Shown one piece after another: positions 52,579 to 63,617 of a stretch of DNA of 64,000 bases. Position 1 is the first letter of the stretch, and every line of letters starts with the position of its first letter. Source of the DNA: Dactylis glomerata (taxonomy: Eukaryota > Streptophyta > Magnoliopsida > Poales > Poaceae). The position numbers were made by a program, and so were the translations under genes. Below the pieces are notes generated by a model. It was not told the origin of the DNA. It was given only the letters and a program-made list of their open reading frames with translations, and did no database searches. The stretch is from positions 16,042,922-16,106,921 of the forward strand of contig QXEO01000553.1 in assembly GCA_007115705.1 (NCBI GenBank), written 5' to 3'.

Positions 52579-53782
52579 CTGGGGCCGCCTCTGACATCGC
52601 CCCTTCGCCTATAAGAAGCCTCGGGACGGAAAACCCTAGGGGATTCGACGATTTTTCCAGAACAGTTCCGCAGCTCCGCCGCCGTCGCCGACGAATTTTG
52701 GGGGACAAAAGTCTCTGTTCCGGCACCCTGCCGGGACGGGGAAGTGCCCCCGGAGCCATCTCCATCGGTCTCCATCGCCGTCTCCGCCGTCTCCATCGAC
52801 CTCACTGCCATCTCCATCAACCTTGCTGTCTCCTATGATGAGGAGGGAGTAGTTCATCCCCGGGGATGAGGGCTCTACCGGTAGCTATGTGGTTCACCTC
52901 TCTCTCCCATGATGTGATCTTTATGTGATCGTGAGCTTTGTATCATGTTGAACAAGTAGATGTTATTATTCAGATATTATGTGTACTCTAGTGGTGTTAT
53001 TAAAGTAATCTATTCCTCCTGCCATGGTGTAACGGTGACAGTGCGTGCATCATGGTGGTACTTGGTTTAGGCTATGATTGTGATCTCTTGTGGATTACGA
53101 GAATAATTATTGCTATGATAATATTGAAGTGATCTATTCCTCCTTTCATGGTGTAATGTTGACAGTGTGTGCACCGTGTTAGTACTTGGTCTAAGTTGCA
53201 ATGATATCTATCTTGAGTTATGCTTTGATTTGGATATCTCTATGAGTGGTGTTTGTCAAGTACTTGATGAACTTTAAGGGGTGCTTCTGTAGCCACTACA
53301 CAATGATTAGTGGTGTTCAATAGGAGAGTAATTCAGAGTACCATAGTGGAGAGAAGTTATTTATTTGTTCAATCATGTTATATTGTTGGGAGTGTGTCCA
53401 CTAGTGAAAGTATGATCCCTAGGCCTTGTTTCCAAGCATTGCACACCGTTTACTTACTGTTTTGTTACATGTTTGCTCGCAGCGATATTTATTTCACATC
53501 ACGTTTGCTACTTATAATCATCTATACCACTTGTATTTCACTATCTCTTCACCGAACTAGTGCACCTATACATCTGCCAAGTGTATTGGGTGTGTTGGGG
53601 ACACAAGAGACTTTCTGTATCGTAATTGCAGGGTTGTTTGAGAGGGATAGCTTTGACCTCTTCCTCCCTGAGTTCGATAAATCTTGGGTGATCCACTTAA
53701 GGGAAACTTGCTGCTGTTCTACAAACCTCTGCACTTGGAGGCCCAACACTGTCTACAAGAACAGACGCGTGCGTAGACATCA

Positions 53783-54757
53783 AGCTGCCTATCATGATCC
53801 AGATCATCGTTATGTAATTCTACATGTTGTGTTTGTTGGGATCCGATGAATATTGAGTACTATGTCAAGTTGATTGTTGATTTATCATGTCTATGTTATT
53901 TATCATCTTGCATGCTCTCCGTTGCTAGTAGATATCTTGGCCGAGTAGATGCTAGTGACTCCAAGAGGGAGTATTTATGCTCGATAGTGGGTTCATGCCT
54001 CTAGTAATCTAGGAGAGTGACAATAGCTTCTAAGGTTGTAGATGTGCTATTGCTACTAGGGAGAAAACAACAATCTTTTGTTCAAGGACATTTGTATTGT
54101 TTACATTACACACTTTGCTTAAGGCGATAATCTGTTGCTTGCAACTTATTACCCAAGGGTTGTTCAGATGATATCCTGTAGGTGGATTATTATTCATAGA
54201 TGCAGTTGGATTACGGTCTATGTATTATGTTGTAATGCCCACGTGGATCTCATAGTGATCTTCATGACATGTACATGCACTGTTATGCATTCTTTATTTT
54301 GTCAATTGCTCAACTATAATTTGTTTACCCAGCATGTTATTTATCTTTATGGAGAGACACCTCTAGTGAACTGTGGACCCCGGTCCATTCGTTTACATAT
54401 ATTACTATCTACTGCAAGCACCATTTACTTTCCGCAATCATTATTTACTTCCTGCAAACAAATATCTTTTTCCACACGATACGTTTAATCCTTTGTTTTC
54501 AGCAAACCAGTGAGATTGACAACCTCACTACAAGTTGGGCCAAAGTATCTTGGTTGTGTTGTGTGCAGGTTCCACGTTGCTGCTGGCGCCGGTAGTGCGC
54601 CCTGCCAAAAGCCAGTTAGCATCAACCTTCAGAAGTGGTTTCTTTCTCCTACTGGTCGATTAAACTTTGGTTTCATAACTGAGGAAAAACTTACTATTGT
54701 GCTCATCACACCTCCTCTTGGGGTTCCCAACTGGTCGTCAACCACGCACCAAGCTCT
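53783..54757 (+). repeat. 3' LTR of element B, last 975 bp
   Basis: Starts in mid-LTR at AGCTGCCTATCATGATCC, which aligns with 26790 in the 5' LTR and 10890 in the solo LTR, and runs to CACGCACCA, followed by the target duplication AGCTC. The missing front part was removed together with the rest of the A-type element to its left. Confidence 0.85.
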
Positions 54758-54762
54758 GCTCT

Positions 54763-55234
54763 CCTCTCCCCTATGTGCCACCTTGCTTCCTCTCTTCTTC
54801 CTGGCTCCGCTCCCATGTTTGGAGTCGTGTCAGCGAGTTAGAGGATACTCCACATACCGGACGCCGTCAGGCTGCCGGACTTCCAGTCCAAACACTTCTT
54901 CTTTCGCTGGACTGGATCCGGAAGGATTCATGGTGCGCCGTATGTGTGCGAGTACTATGGGGTACTGCACGTGCGGCACTATGTCCGTGCACCGGTGTTG
55001 TCACATTGGCGTCATGGTGCTGTGGCGTTGTTACGTCAAGATCTTCACGACCTCAAGGTCGGCCACGTCGTCTTCATCGTCAACGCTTGTGCGGGAGCGT
55101 AATCCCCGCGTTCGGTCTACGAGGGTACGTATACAAGTCTCTCTTAATCGTTACAACATTACTATATAGATAGATTGGGGCAATTCAGGGTTCCGTAGGT
55201 AATAAATATTTATTATTTGCACCAAACCCCAACA
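54763..55234 (+). repeat. 3' LTR of the Angela-like Copia element, segment 3
   Basis: Continues the Copia LTR after the AGCTC duplication and ends AAACCCCAACA, the usual Angela/BARE terminus. The three segments add up to about 1.78 kb, the normal LTR length of this family. It contains GGACGCCGTC(A/G)GGCTGC and GTACGTATACAAG strings of the leader region. Confidence 0.8.
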
Positions 55235-55714
55235 TTCCCTAGAGGCCGGCAGCCACCTACCCCCATCCGCCTATATAAACCCCCCATACCCCTTGGCTTA
55301 TTCATCCCATCTCTTCCTCTCTTCTCTCTGGCTTGGCTCCCATGTTTTGGAGCTGTGCTAGCGAGTTGAAGGAAACTCCACGTGCCGGACGCCGTCGCGC
55401 TGCAGGATTTCCAGTTCAAATCCTTCTTCTTCCACTGCTCTGCTGGACCGGAGCCCGGACGACGTCTATACACCGTATGTGTGTAATCCCTCGGAGGCGT
55501 TGCTCGTGCGGCGCTGGTCTTCTTTGACTAGTGCGACTACACGACCTTGAGGTCAGCTTCGTCGGTCTTCCTCAACAACGTTCGTGCGGGAACGTTCCCG
55601 CGCACTCGATCTAGTATGAGTACTTCCGCTACTCTGTTACCTTACAGCCGCGTAGAATAGATCATGGGCTGTGGGTGTAGAGAAATTGTTTGTTTTCTGC
55701 TTCGAACCCCAACA
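55235..55714 (+). repeat. Second Copia LTR fragment (promoter and leader end)
   Basis: Has TATATAAA (55272-55279) with a C run after it, then CTTGGCTCCCATGTTTTGGAG and GTGCCGGACGCCGTCG, clearly related to 54790-54890, and ends GAACCCCAACA. It is a diverged copy of the 3' part of the neighbouring LTR. The simplest reading is that the Angela-like element inserted into an older Copia LTR, the rest of which lies left of the window. Confidence 0.65.
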
Positions 55715-56722
55715 GCATCTCCAGCGGGTCGTCCAAGCGGACATCGCGTTCGAACCTATCCACGCGGACATGAATTTGCAAAAAAAGCCATCCCAGCGGT
55801 CTAACCCAAACAGACAGCGGGGGGCGGACCGACACGTTCTCAACCCATATGTGGGCGTGAAATGCGATCGGGCGGACAACGAAAACGGTATTTGGATGTC
55901 CGCGCTTGTCCGTGCTTGGCCCGCATATCAGTGAACCAAAAAAAGGTCACAACGGCGCTACACAAAAAGTTTTCAGCGACCATCTCCCTACTAGCCATGG
56001 CCTAGCGCGCCGCGTCCTCGGCCACCTCTAGCACCTCCTTCTCCTATGGCGATGCGACCACCGTCACCAATGCCCACGCCTCCTCCTCTGCCTGCCTCAA
56101 CCCGACCACGGTGCGCACGCAGGAGTTGATGACCTGGCACACCTCGCCGAGCCTCTTCTCCTCCTCGGCATGGGCGGCCGCCTCCGTTGCCGCTACAAAG
56201 GCCGCCGCGTCAGCTAGCAGCTGGCCGACGAGCTCCTCCGCCCTACGCATGGCGTCTGCCACCTCCTCGTCCTCGGGGAAGCGGGCCAGCTCCCTAAGCA
56301 CGACCCACTTGCTGTTTTCAATTGGAGCCATGCTTACCGGCGGTGTGAAGGGTTTGCTAGTGGCCCGTGGGAAAAGAGGGTTTTCGCGTGCCAATAGCGG
56401 CGCGCCCCGGCCTGATTTATAGCCGCCACCGCACTGACATGAAAACGTTTGGCCGCGTGGAAGTCGTCGGTGGGAAACATTGGCCAGCATGTGTGGCTAA
56501 AATCTAGCCGCAATCTGTGGCGCACGCCAGAATTTTGCGCCGGGCGCCGTGCCTCCGCCATCGGGACGTGCATCCGGCGAGGTTAACAATAAATGCGTTG
56601 GCCCGTTGGATTGCCCCTCTTACCCATTCGGACATATCTTATTTTGATGTACGCGGCCCCGTTCCATCCAGATCGGAACGAATTATTTTAGATATTAAAA
56701 TTGATCGGCACGCTGGAGATGC
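55715..56722. mobile_element. TIR DNA transposon-like element (1008 bp)
   Basis: Left end GCATCTCCAGCGGGTCG, right end CACGCTGGAGATGC; the terminal 12 bases GCATCTCCAGCG are an inverted repeat. The inside carries subterminal GCGGACA- and GTCCGC-type strings common in grass DNA transposons that start this way. One minus-strand ORF (56044-56490) is open, but no transposase is visible, so it is non-autonomous. The superfamily and TSD are not determined. Confidence 0.6.
56044..56490 (-). CDS. Hypothetical ORF inside the TIR element
   Basis: 148 codons. The more likely start is the internal Met at codon 54 (MAPIENSKW). It then reads as an Ala/Glu-rich helical protein (AELVGQLLADAA-like stretches; EEEKRLGEVCQVINSCVRTV). 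No transposase catalytic triad or recognised domain. Base composition is GC-rich compared with the flanks. It may be a captured or decayed ORF of the element, or chance. Confidence 0.3.
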   Translation of the reverse strand: MLANVSHRRLPRGQTFSCQCGGGYKSGRGAPLLARENPLFPRATSKPFTPPVSMAPIENSKWVVLRELARFPEDEEVADAMRRAEELVGQLLADAAAFVAATEAAAHAEEEKRLGEVCQVINSCVRTVVGLRQAEEEAWALVTVVASP

Positions 56723-57359
56723 ACCGGAGAGTGTCGGCCAACGTGTGCTCACTGCCTCCCTCGCTGATCTGGAATCTGGATTGGCGTCGGCGATATGGAA
56801 GGAGAAACGCACGGTGGTGCGTGCGTGGATTGCTTTGAAGTTTTGCAGCTGGGGGAGCAGAAGATAGTGGGGATCAGTGGAAGCCGAGCGTGAGAGCGAT
56901 CGAGGTTTGCTAGTTCTAGGCAATCGCTAGCTACCGGGATGGTGGCAAACAAGCGTAGGATATTTGCCAGCCTGCTCTGCTTTGGGTGGTGCGTTCATGC
57001 AAGGACTCGCAACGAAGCGCGAGCGACCGATCGATCGAGCTTATCCTTTTGAAACTTGCGCGATTACATCCCTGCAGAAAGTGGACTAAGATGATATATT
57101 TGTTAATAACACCTACGTCCATTTCTAAGGCATGCACACAAACGCTTCTCACATGTATCCATCTAGTGTAAAAATAAAAAGATTATCACACACATTCTGA
57201 CCACCATGCATGTCATATGTGACTGGTTCAATTACTCATGCGGTCATGCATGGCATCAAATCCTCATCGCAATCTTGTATCTAGCATACCAGTTTTGCAT
57301 AGTCTATATATGTTCTCTACTCTGTTGTCTGTTTGTATATAATAAGACCCGGGGGAACT
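56723..57359. other. Host intergenic sequence
   Basis: I see no supported gene or repeat. Short open frames occur on both strands without recognisable domains. Confidence 0.4.
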
Positions 57360-58060
57360 TGTATTCATCACCAATGACATATAACTCGTGTATTCATGGT
57401 GTCTAACTTATGTCATGATGTCATAGTGGTAGTAATATAGACTAGCAACATGTATATATTACTAACCTATGTTACTATCTCCATAGTGTATAATAATATA
57501 AATATAATATCATACTAATAGATAGCTGCATTAATTCGGAAATTCAATTTGGGATATGGCAGCATATGCTCCTATCACCAGGAAAAACATTTTAAAAATG
57601 TTAAAAAAAATTGAACAAAAATTTAGCATGTATGTCTCGACATTCTATATACACACACCAAGTTTCGTGAAAAACCGACATTTTTAATGTATTGTGTAAA
57701 AAAAGATAAAAATTTTGTCTCATGCAACGCCTATTTTAAAACTAAATTTTTATTTTTTTTACACAGAATATAAAAAATATTGTTTTCTCATGAAACAAAT
57801 TTTTGAGAACAGAATGTCGAGAACTACGCGCAAAATTTTTTGTTGGAATTTTTTGACATTTGAAACTTTGTTTAAAACAGATTTTAAAAATGGGAGCATA
57901 TGCTCCCGGGTACCAAAAAGCCACCCCGTATAAATTAACTTGTAGACTCATTTTACCTTGAAAAGTGTGATGTTAGGATAACACAACTAGTTTTGCATTG
58001 CATGTAGTTTTATGTTACTAACATAAATTACTCTCATTATGGGTACTAGTTTGATGCGCT
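57360..58060. mobile_element. Probable Tourist-like MITE interrupted by another MITE
   Basis: The parts 57375-57538 and 57942-58060 contain TAGTAACAT/ATGTTACTA-type strings (GTGGTAGTAATATAGACTAG, TACTAACCTATGTTACTA, ATGTTACTAACATAAATTAC) that I associate with Tourist-like MITEs of Pooideae. A palindrome-ended MITE sits in the middle, with ATTAA at both of its edges. Outer ends are not defined. Confidence 0.3.
57540..57930. mobile_element. Palindrome-ended MITE, copy 1
   Basis: Near each end stands the palindrome (G)GAGCATATGCTCC (left GCAGCATATGCTCC at 57560-57573, right GGGAGCATATGCTCCC at 57893-57908), flanked by further imperfect inverted sequence (left AATTTGGGATATG, right GGTACCAAAAAG). 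Internal strings such as CCAAGTTTCGTGAAAA and GACATTCTAT are shared with the copy at 60765-61150. No coding capacity. ATTAA occurs at both edges (57532-57536 and 57935-57940 region), a possible TSD. Confidence 0.6.
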
Positions 58061-59832
58061 TCTAGTAACATCATTCAATGCAAACAAAGAAGAGTTATTA
58101 TTGACGGGCCTCCGCAGTCATGAACATATCTATTTATTTTAAAGTTTAAATCTGTATTTTCTTAGTAAATTAATTATACTTTTTGCAAGAAATGCACATG
58201 TGTTCTTTTTACCTTTGAGCTAAGGAAACTTCATAAAAGTTGGATGAATTATCGGAAAACTTCAAGGTATGTTTTTATTCAGAGTAGATCCAAATACGTC
58301 TTGATCAGACCAGTTCTTAGAGTCATATTAACACCTAAATGGAGGTAAAACATTAATGTTATTTGGTTATAATCATATGATTGTATAAATTCCCTTTGAA
58401 GTTTAATATATTGTTTCTGTTGAGATTTAACAAAATTTATTGGACATTTTAACTAGCTGCTAATAATTTTCTATTTTTAAATTAGGAAGACACAAACCCT
58501 TTCGTGTAGTTTTTAATTTGGGAACCTTCTGGAGCCCGCTAAGTTTAGTGAAAAAATTCTTAATTATAAGACTTGCATACCTTCATAAGGATGCGGTTGA
58601 GGGGAGCCACCAAGTGCCCAGTAGCAAAGGGATCGGGGACGCACCCCTGGGGCATGTGGGCCCACAATTGATATTTTTGTAATTAAATAAAACATCAAAT
58701 AAAAACATGTAAGGTTGAGTAAATGAGGTTTTTTATGGAGAAAATTGGACTGGGGTCCATGAGTTTGCTTGATCTTCTAGCATAAACATGGTGGCACATA
58801 AAGTAAAGTACACATATAAGTATGATCTATTTAGGCATGCAAGCTAAAACCCTCAAATAGTTTAGCAGCACTCACTGAAAGTGATATTATGGTCATTTTC
58901 CATATATGACCGGAAGACCTAGAGCTAACTATCGAGACTTTGGGCTATCCGGACACGTACTTCGAGAAATGGTTTATGAATGTTTGTTACCGGGTGCAAC
59001 AAGATCTAGTTGGTAAGGATAAATACCCTTTCGTATTTGTATGGATTTCTGGAATTGATGATCCTAGAAGAGCCCTCTTTACCGTTCTGTATAAATGGAC
59101 TATTCTATTTGTATAGATATGGTAGAGGGGCGTATCCAACCCTCTTTTATCCACTAGTTCCCCCTCTTTAGTTTAAGAGGATAGAGCAGTTTGGTAGCTC
59201 ACAATAAATAATTTGAGGGTGTTTAGTGAATTCCCTAGGTTTTTAAATACTTATATTTTCTTTACTTTCATGCCTACCTTTTTTGAGGGACAATGTTTGA
59301 ATTTTTTTGTTTTACAAATATGTACCTTGTTGATGTGAAGCTCTAACCAATTCACACTTTTATTAAAAAACAATATGAAAAGAAGTTCTTCCTGTTACAC
59401 CCACCAACACAAGACTTCAAAAGTTCGAATAAATCGTCTCCAAAGTGAAACAAAGATAGGCCATTTTTATTTGTGGAGAAAATACTTAATTTCCATGCAC
59501 ATATAAACAAGTACGCACACAATCAGATAAATGCTTGCTAAACTGTCAAGAGGAAAGGTTATGAGCTTGACGCCTGCGTGTCCTGTCGAGCTCACCTTCT
59601 CCATGATTTCTGCATGGTCCATCGATTCTGTACAGAAAGCACTGTATGTGATCCCAGCACGGCAGCACGACACGCTCTTCAATTCCTTCCGCAACGCACA
59701 CGACCCCGTCCAGGGTCTGCATCGCATGCACGAGCGGCTGGCCCGCTTTTCTAGCTCTCGCTCTCTCTAATCTCAAAGAATATTTCCATGCATGTTGCCA
59801 GCCAATTGGTATCCCCATATTGTACAAGTGTC
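58061..59832. other. Host intergenic sequence
   Basis: Mostly AT-rich with no recognised element. A minus-strand stretch at about 59730-59580 (cysteine-containing, ending at a donor-like GAGAAG|GTGAGC) could be an exon of a small protein, but I recognise no family. Nothing else is supported. Confidence 0.35.
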
Positions 59833-60668
59833 AAGTGGTCGCCAGAGTGCTCAGCCGCCGCCTCCCTTTAAGAAAGAAAGCCGCCGTCTCCAACTCCTAT
59901 TCCATCATAGATTGGTTTTCCCTCCTCTAGCCGGTCTTGCCGGTGTAAGGAGGGATGGAAAACCTAATCTATGTGTGCAGGTTTCAGTAAAAGTAGTATT
60001 TTTTAGTAGATTAAATTAGGGTTTGATAGTTATCTTCTTTTGGTCTCCATGTCAATAGAGATGGCATCGTCTATAATAATTGATCTTTAGTTCTTTCTTC
60101 GACGACGAGATCTTCCTCCCGACGTCAATGGTAGTGTTGGAAGATTAAATTTCTCTATGTATTATTCTTCGGATCTTGCTTCGTCAGATCGATCTTGGAT
60201 CTTTTCTAATGGTTGCCGCGAGGAGTATTATTCTCGCAATAATTTCCCGGCTGCTACGTTCTCGACAATGGTGATTCGTGCTCTCGGCTTCCCAGCGACG
60301 TCGATCAAGCTGTTCGGTTACTTTTCCCTAGTATACTGATGTTGGTACTCTTGCTGATGGTGATTAACTACTTTAATAGCTGTGCGCGTGCACGTAGCCT
60401 TGGCATTACGGCTCAAATTAAAATTATGGGAGAACCTTCGTTGGTATTTTCAGGTCAATGGTTCAGTTCTATTCGGTTGCCTTCTAAAAAAACAAGATTA
60501 TATTATGGAAGAAGAAAGAGTTTGAAGACTTCGAAGAAGATTTGCTCGTTTCTTTTAGACTTTATTTTGTAATTGCTGAAGACAGCTTATGTATCTCTAC
60601 CATATACTATTTACTCTTATAAATATATATGGTATTGATTGTCAAAAAAAAGTGGTCGCCAGAGTGCT
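59833..60668 (+). mobile_element. Non-LTR retrosequence with poly-A and 19-bp target duplication
   Basis: The 798-bp body (59852-60649) ends in TTGTCAAAAAAA and is flanked by the exact repeat AAGTGGTCGCCAGAGTGCT (59833-59851 and 60650-60668; the first A is ambiguous with the tail). A long TSD plus 3' poly-A is the mark of target-primed reverse transcription (LINE, SINE or LINE-mobilised RNA). The 5' end is GC-rich (CAGCCGCCGCCTCCC). No RT is encoded and the open frames are short, so it is non-autonomous or a retroposed transcript. I do not recognise the family. Confidence 0.85.
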
Positions 60669-60764
60669 AACGCCTTACCACTTATGGCGTGTATATTTTT
60701 TTTAGCAGGCCCAAAATGTTATGTTCAAACGAGTTCTCCATAAAGTTCGTAGAGCGGTCGCGGA

Positions 60765-61150
60765 AAATTTAATTTGATATATGAGAGCATATGCTCCTAC
60801 CACCGAAAAAAGCATTTAAAAAATATCTAAAAATTCAGAATGAAACATTCATACTTACATCTTGACATTGACATTCTATGCGCACACGCCAAGTTTCGTG
60901 AAAATATGACATTTGGTGGCTTATGAAAAAAGATTAAAAAAATGTAATGTAAACAACTTTTAACATCAAATTTTGTTTTTTTAGACATGACACAAACCAT
61001 GTTGGTTTTCCGTGGAACGACTTTATGAGCATATAGTATGTCGACATGTGCGTGTTATTTTTTTTCCAAATATTATAACATTTCAAAAAAATGTATTGAA
61101 AATAAAATTTAAAACTGGGAGCATATGCTCCCACGTGCCAAAACACCAAT
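60765..61150. mobile_element. Palindrome-ended MITE, copy 2
   Basis: Left palindrome GAGCATATGCTC (60785-60796) and right GGGAGCATATGCTCCC (61118-61133). It shares internal CCAAGTTTCGTGAAAA and GACATTCTAT strings and overall length with the copy at 57540-57930, at noticeable divergence. Non-coding. Confidence 0.6.
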
Positions 61151-61472
61151 CTTGGTCGGTCGGTCTATATATGATCCAATTGATATATATCTTATATTAA
61201 TTTGATCAAATTGGTGATCTAGGGATTCACGAAAGACTTATAAACCAGACTAGAGAGATTACTCATTTGGCGAAAAAACTGGACACAAAAATCGATATAA
61301 TTTGCTGACCATCATGGAACATGACGAGGCACCATCGACCATACAACAAAAGACTCCACCCACACAACCAAGAAGAAAAACCATCGCTGAAATTGGTTAG
61401 TACTTTGATTTGTTGAATGAGAGTAATATTTGGGACCAATGATAGTTTCGTTTGAATGAAATAGACAATTGA
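61151..61472. other. Host intergenic sequence
   Basis: No supported gene or repeat. Confidence 0.4.
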
Positions 61473-61474
61473 TA

Positions 61475-61689
61475 CTCCCTCCGTCCCAGTTCATAAGGCT
61501 TACACGTATACCTAGGTTGTCATTTTGACAAATATAATTTAAATTTTATAAGATAAAAATTATACCATTAGAAAGTACAATGTTTGAACTTTTTAGTGAT
61601 ATATATTTTGTAGTATATAAGTTGTATTATGTTGGTCAAAATGATAACCTAGATATACGTGTAAGCCTTAAGAACTGGGACAGAGGGAG
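61475..61689. mobile_element. Stowaway-type MITE (Tc1/Mariner), 215 bp
   Basis: Ends CTCCCTCCGTCCCAGTTC and GAACTGGGACAGAGGGAG form a near-perfect terminal inverted repeat, and TA flanks both sides (61473-61474 and 61690-61691). The inverted similarity continues inward (AAGGCTTACACGTATACCTA with the complement near 61645-61670). Length, termini and TA duplication are diagnostic. Confidence 0.95.
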
Positions 61690-61691
61690 TA

Positions 61692-63172
61692 CTTTTGTAG
61701 AAAACAGACAGAGGGTGAAGTATTTAAAGCTCTATCATTTCGTTCCATCAGCACAAAGTTTGGATTATTGATGTCGTCAATCAACGAGCGTCACTCACTT
61801 TGATGTTGATGTGTGTTGCTTTGCTTGCCATGTCCAATTGTGGATGTGGAACCAACTAGAGCGTTGTGGCAATACGGACATGTTGATTACTCTTACTCAA
61901 TTAGGCATAAGACTGTCCTAAATTTGAGAAGCTGATGAACTATATTACACTGGGTGTGATTGGATGTCTTCTCACCTGATTGCACACAACATTCACCTGA
62001 AGTGAACTTGCATCAAGATGATATGGCCATTGAACACCCATATCCTTCATGGGTTACTGTGCTGTAAGTGTGCTATGTTTATTACTTCTTCTCAGAGCGA
62101 TCTGTGCAAGAAGCACAGATCTGCACAAACCTCATGCAATCGTCCAAAGAAGGAAGAAAGACATACCTCATGCTGGAAAATACATATTACGAGGTCCGTT
62201 TCTTTGCTCACAGATGCATATGCTATGGTTCAAATATCAGAAATCCTGAATGGCCAAGGTCAGAGCTTTTGATAAAATATCACGCTCTATTATTAATTTA
62301 TTATGTTACCCAAAAAACACGTGAAGCTGCAGGGCTGAAAGAAATTAAGACATGATAAAGATTTTAGATTGTGGACGAAAATCATCATATCAAAAAGCAG
62401 GAAAAGAACGCAGAGTTAAATCAACCAACCACGAAACTAGTATCAATTCTGGAGCTTCAGTTCTGCTTTTGCTGTTCTGACCCCAACAAAAGGCGATTGC
62501 CCCGTAGCATAGCATTGATCTGAACTGCGCACTCTGAGTTGAACAGTATCGTCATCTTTACATTGCTTTGATCAACGTCCATATTAGTGGCCTTATTGCA
62601 GATAATGCTGGCGCTATCCATCCATCTAAAACGCCTGCAATAATGCATCCGATTGCCATCCTGGCAAGAAAGCAGTTTCTTCTTTCGGTTGTGCTCTGCT
62701 GACAAAAATTGCAAAATACTACGAATAAATAGATTCACTTCAGCATCGGAACAGCATAGCGTGCAGATGCAAAATAGTCTGCCCAATTGGCTAAGCAAAA
62801 GATTCAGTGGTTCAGATGAAATTCTCTTCCAGGTGAGCCCACAGGTTCAATAGCAACACATCCAAAGAGAGCTCCCTAGGTTCAGTGTCTCACACTACTA
62901 TTGCAACTCCAGGCAAAACAATTTTAGTTCTTCAAGGCAAAAAAGTTGCAGTCATAAAATACCGCATGCAGATATGCTACATCTTGCATTTTGCGGCCAT
63001 GGTACAACCAGTAGACACCATGGCCAGCTCAGCAAATTTCAGAAAATGACAGCAGAGTAACTCAAACACAGAAGTGGGCTCAGCTGTATCAAGACATTTG
63101 AGGTGTCACAAACAATGTATGCCCAGTTGTGTAAGACACCAACAGATTACAAAACTGTCACAACATCAGTAC
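61692..63172. other. Downstream part and possible introns of the ARGLU1-like gene; otherwise empty
   Basis: No coding region is supported. An open minus-strand frame at 62798-62457 has no domain I recognise. The last exon of the ARGLU1-like gene should lie to the left of 63173, but I could not identify its expected C-terminal coding sequence. Confidence 0.35.
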
Positions 63173-63384
63173 CTATTGTTTTGCCTAGCTCTCTCTTCCT
63201 CTTCCTCTATCTTCTTCCTGCGTAAAGCTTCTTCTCTTTGCTTTTGGATCCTTTCCAGCTCCAAATATCGCTCCAACTCTTTCTGCTGCTGCTCCAGGGC
63301 TTCTTTTCTTTGAGATTCCTCTACTTTCCGTCGGTTCTCCTCCAGCATCCTATCCAACTCCTCCCTGTCCCTTCTTTCTTGTTC
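63173..63384 (-). CDS. Internal exon of an ARGLU1-like coiled-coil protein gene
   Basis: The minus-strand exon starts after acceptor AATTCGTAG (63385 side) and ends at donor AATAG|GTACTG. Its 212 nt are open and encode a continuous charged helix: LDRMLEENRRKVEESQRKEA, then QQQKELERYLELERIQKQRE and RRKKIEEEEERAR. The LDRMLEENxRK motif and the Glu/Arg/Gln-rich helix match arginine/glutamate-rich protein 1 (ARGLU1), a conserved nuclear factor in transcription and splicing. Upstream exons lie beyond 64000; the final exon to the left was not found. Reading through the donor would give a short tail (NNRY) and stop, so intron retention would end the protein. This is the only convincing host gene in the window. 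Confidence 0.7.
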
Positions 63385-63617
63385 CTACGAATTAAGTGAT
63401 TCCGTTTGAGGAGGTTTCTTGAAAAATGAATCAGAAATATGTGCATCTGCTTGATCTCAGAAGTGTTGTCAGTTTTTACTTCACTTTAAATAGTAACATA
63501 GATCTACCGAAACCAAGACAGCAATACCAGGAAAATATATGAGGAAGCAGAATCAGCAGCCCAACTTGTAAACCACCATATTGCTTTAGGCAAAAGGTTA
63601 TATGGGTTAGGAGCTAC

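Larger units (their letters stand above)
37154..53782 (+). mobile_element. A-type Sabrina-like LTR split by the Tat element
   Basis: Own sequence is 37154-37497 and 52584-53782, together 1543 bp, against 1542 bp for the LTRs of element A, with the same ends (TGATACGTCTC and GTAGACATCA). It lacks a target duplication (CTCGT on the left, AGCTG on the right). It is followed not by its primer site but by the middle of a B-type LTR, so it is the left end of an element whose remainder was deleted. Confidence 0.88.
13120..54757 (+). mobile_element. Sabrina-like non-autonomous LTR element B, heavily interrupted
   Basis: The outer ends define this element: it begins TGATACGTCAC at 13120 and ends CACGCACCA at 54757, with AGCTC on both sides (13115-13119 and 54758-54762). 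Own parts: 5' LTR in pieces (13120-13385, 17726-17728 and 26420-27757, about 1607 bp), tRNA-Asp-type primer site (27768-27785), short gag ORF (27917-28600), non-coding internal sequence to 30392, and the last 975 bp of the 3' LTR (53783-54757). Nested inside are a solo chromovirus LTR and element A (both in the 5' LTR) and the block 30394-53782. The first part of the 3' LTR and the rest of the internal region are missing, so a deletion followed or accompanied the nesting. Confidence 0.75.

Noticed and set aside
52613..52620. Second TATA-like site TATAAGAAG in the split A-type LTR as a gene promoter
   Set aside because: It is the decayed LTR TATA box, with no gene downstream.
59467..59760. Small cysteine-rich secreted protein exon
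   Set aside because: Cysteines and a donor-like end are present, but no signal peptide, spacing or family signature I could rely on.
62457..62798. Last exon of the ARGLU1-like gene
   Set aside because: I tried a splice from 63173 into this region in the fitting phase, but the resulting tail did not resemble the family C-terminus, so I did not call it.
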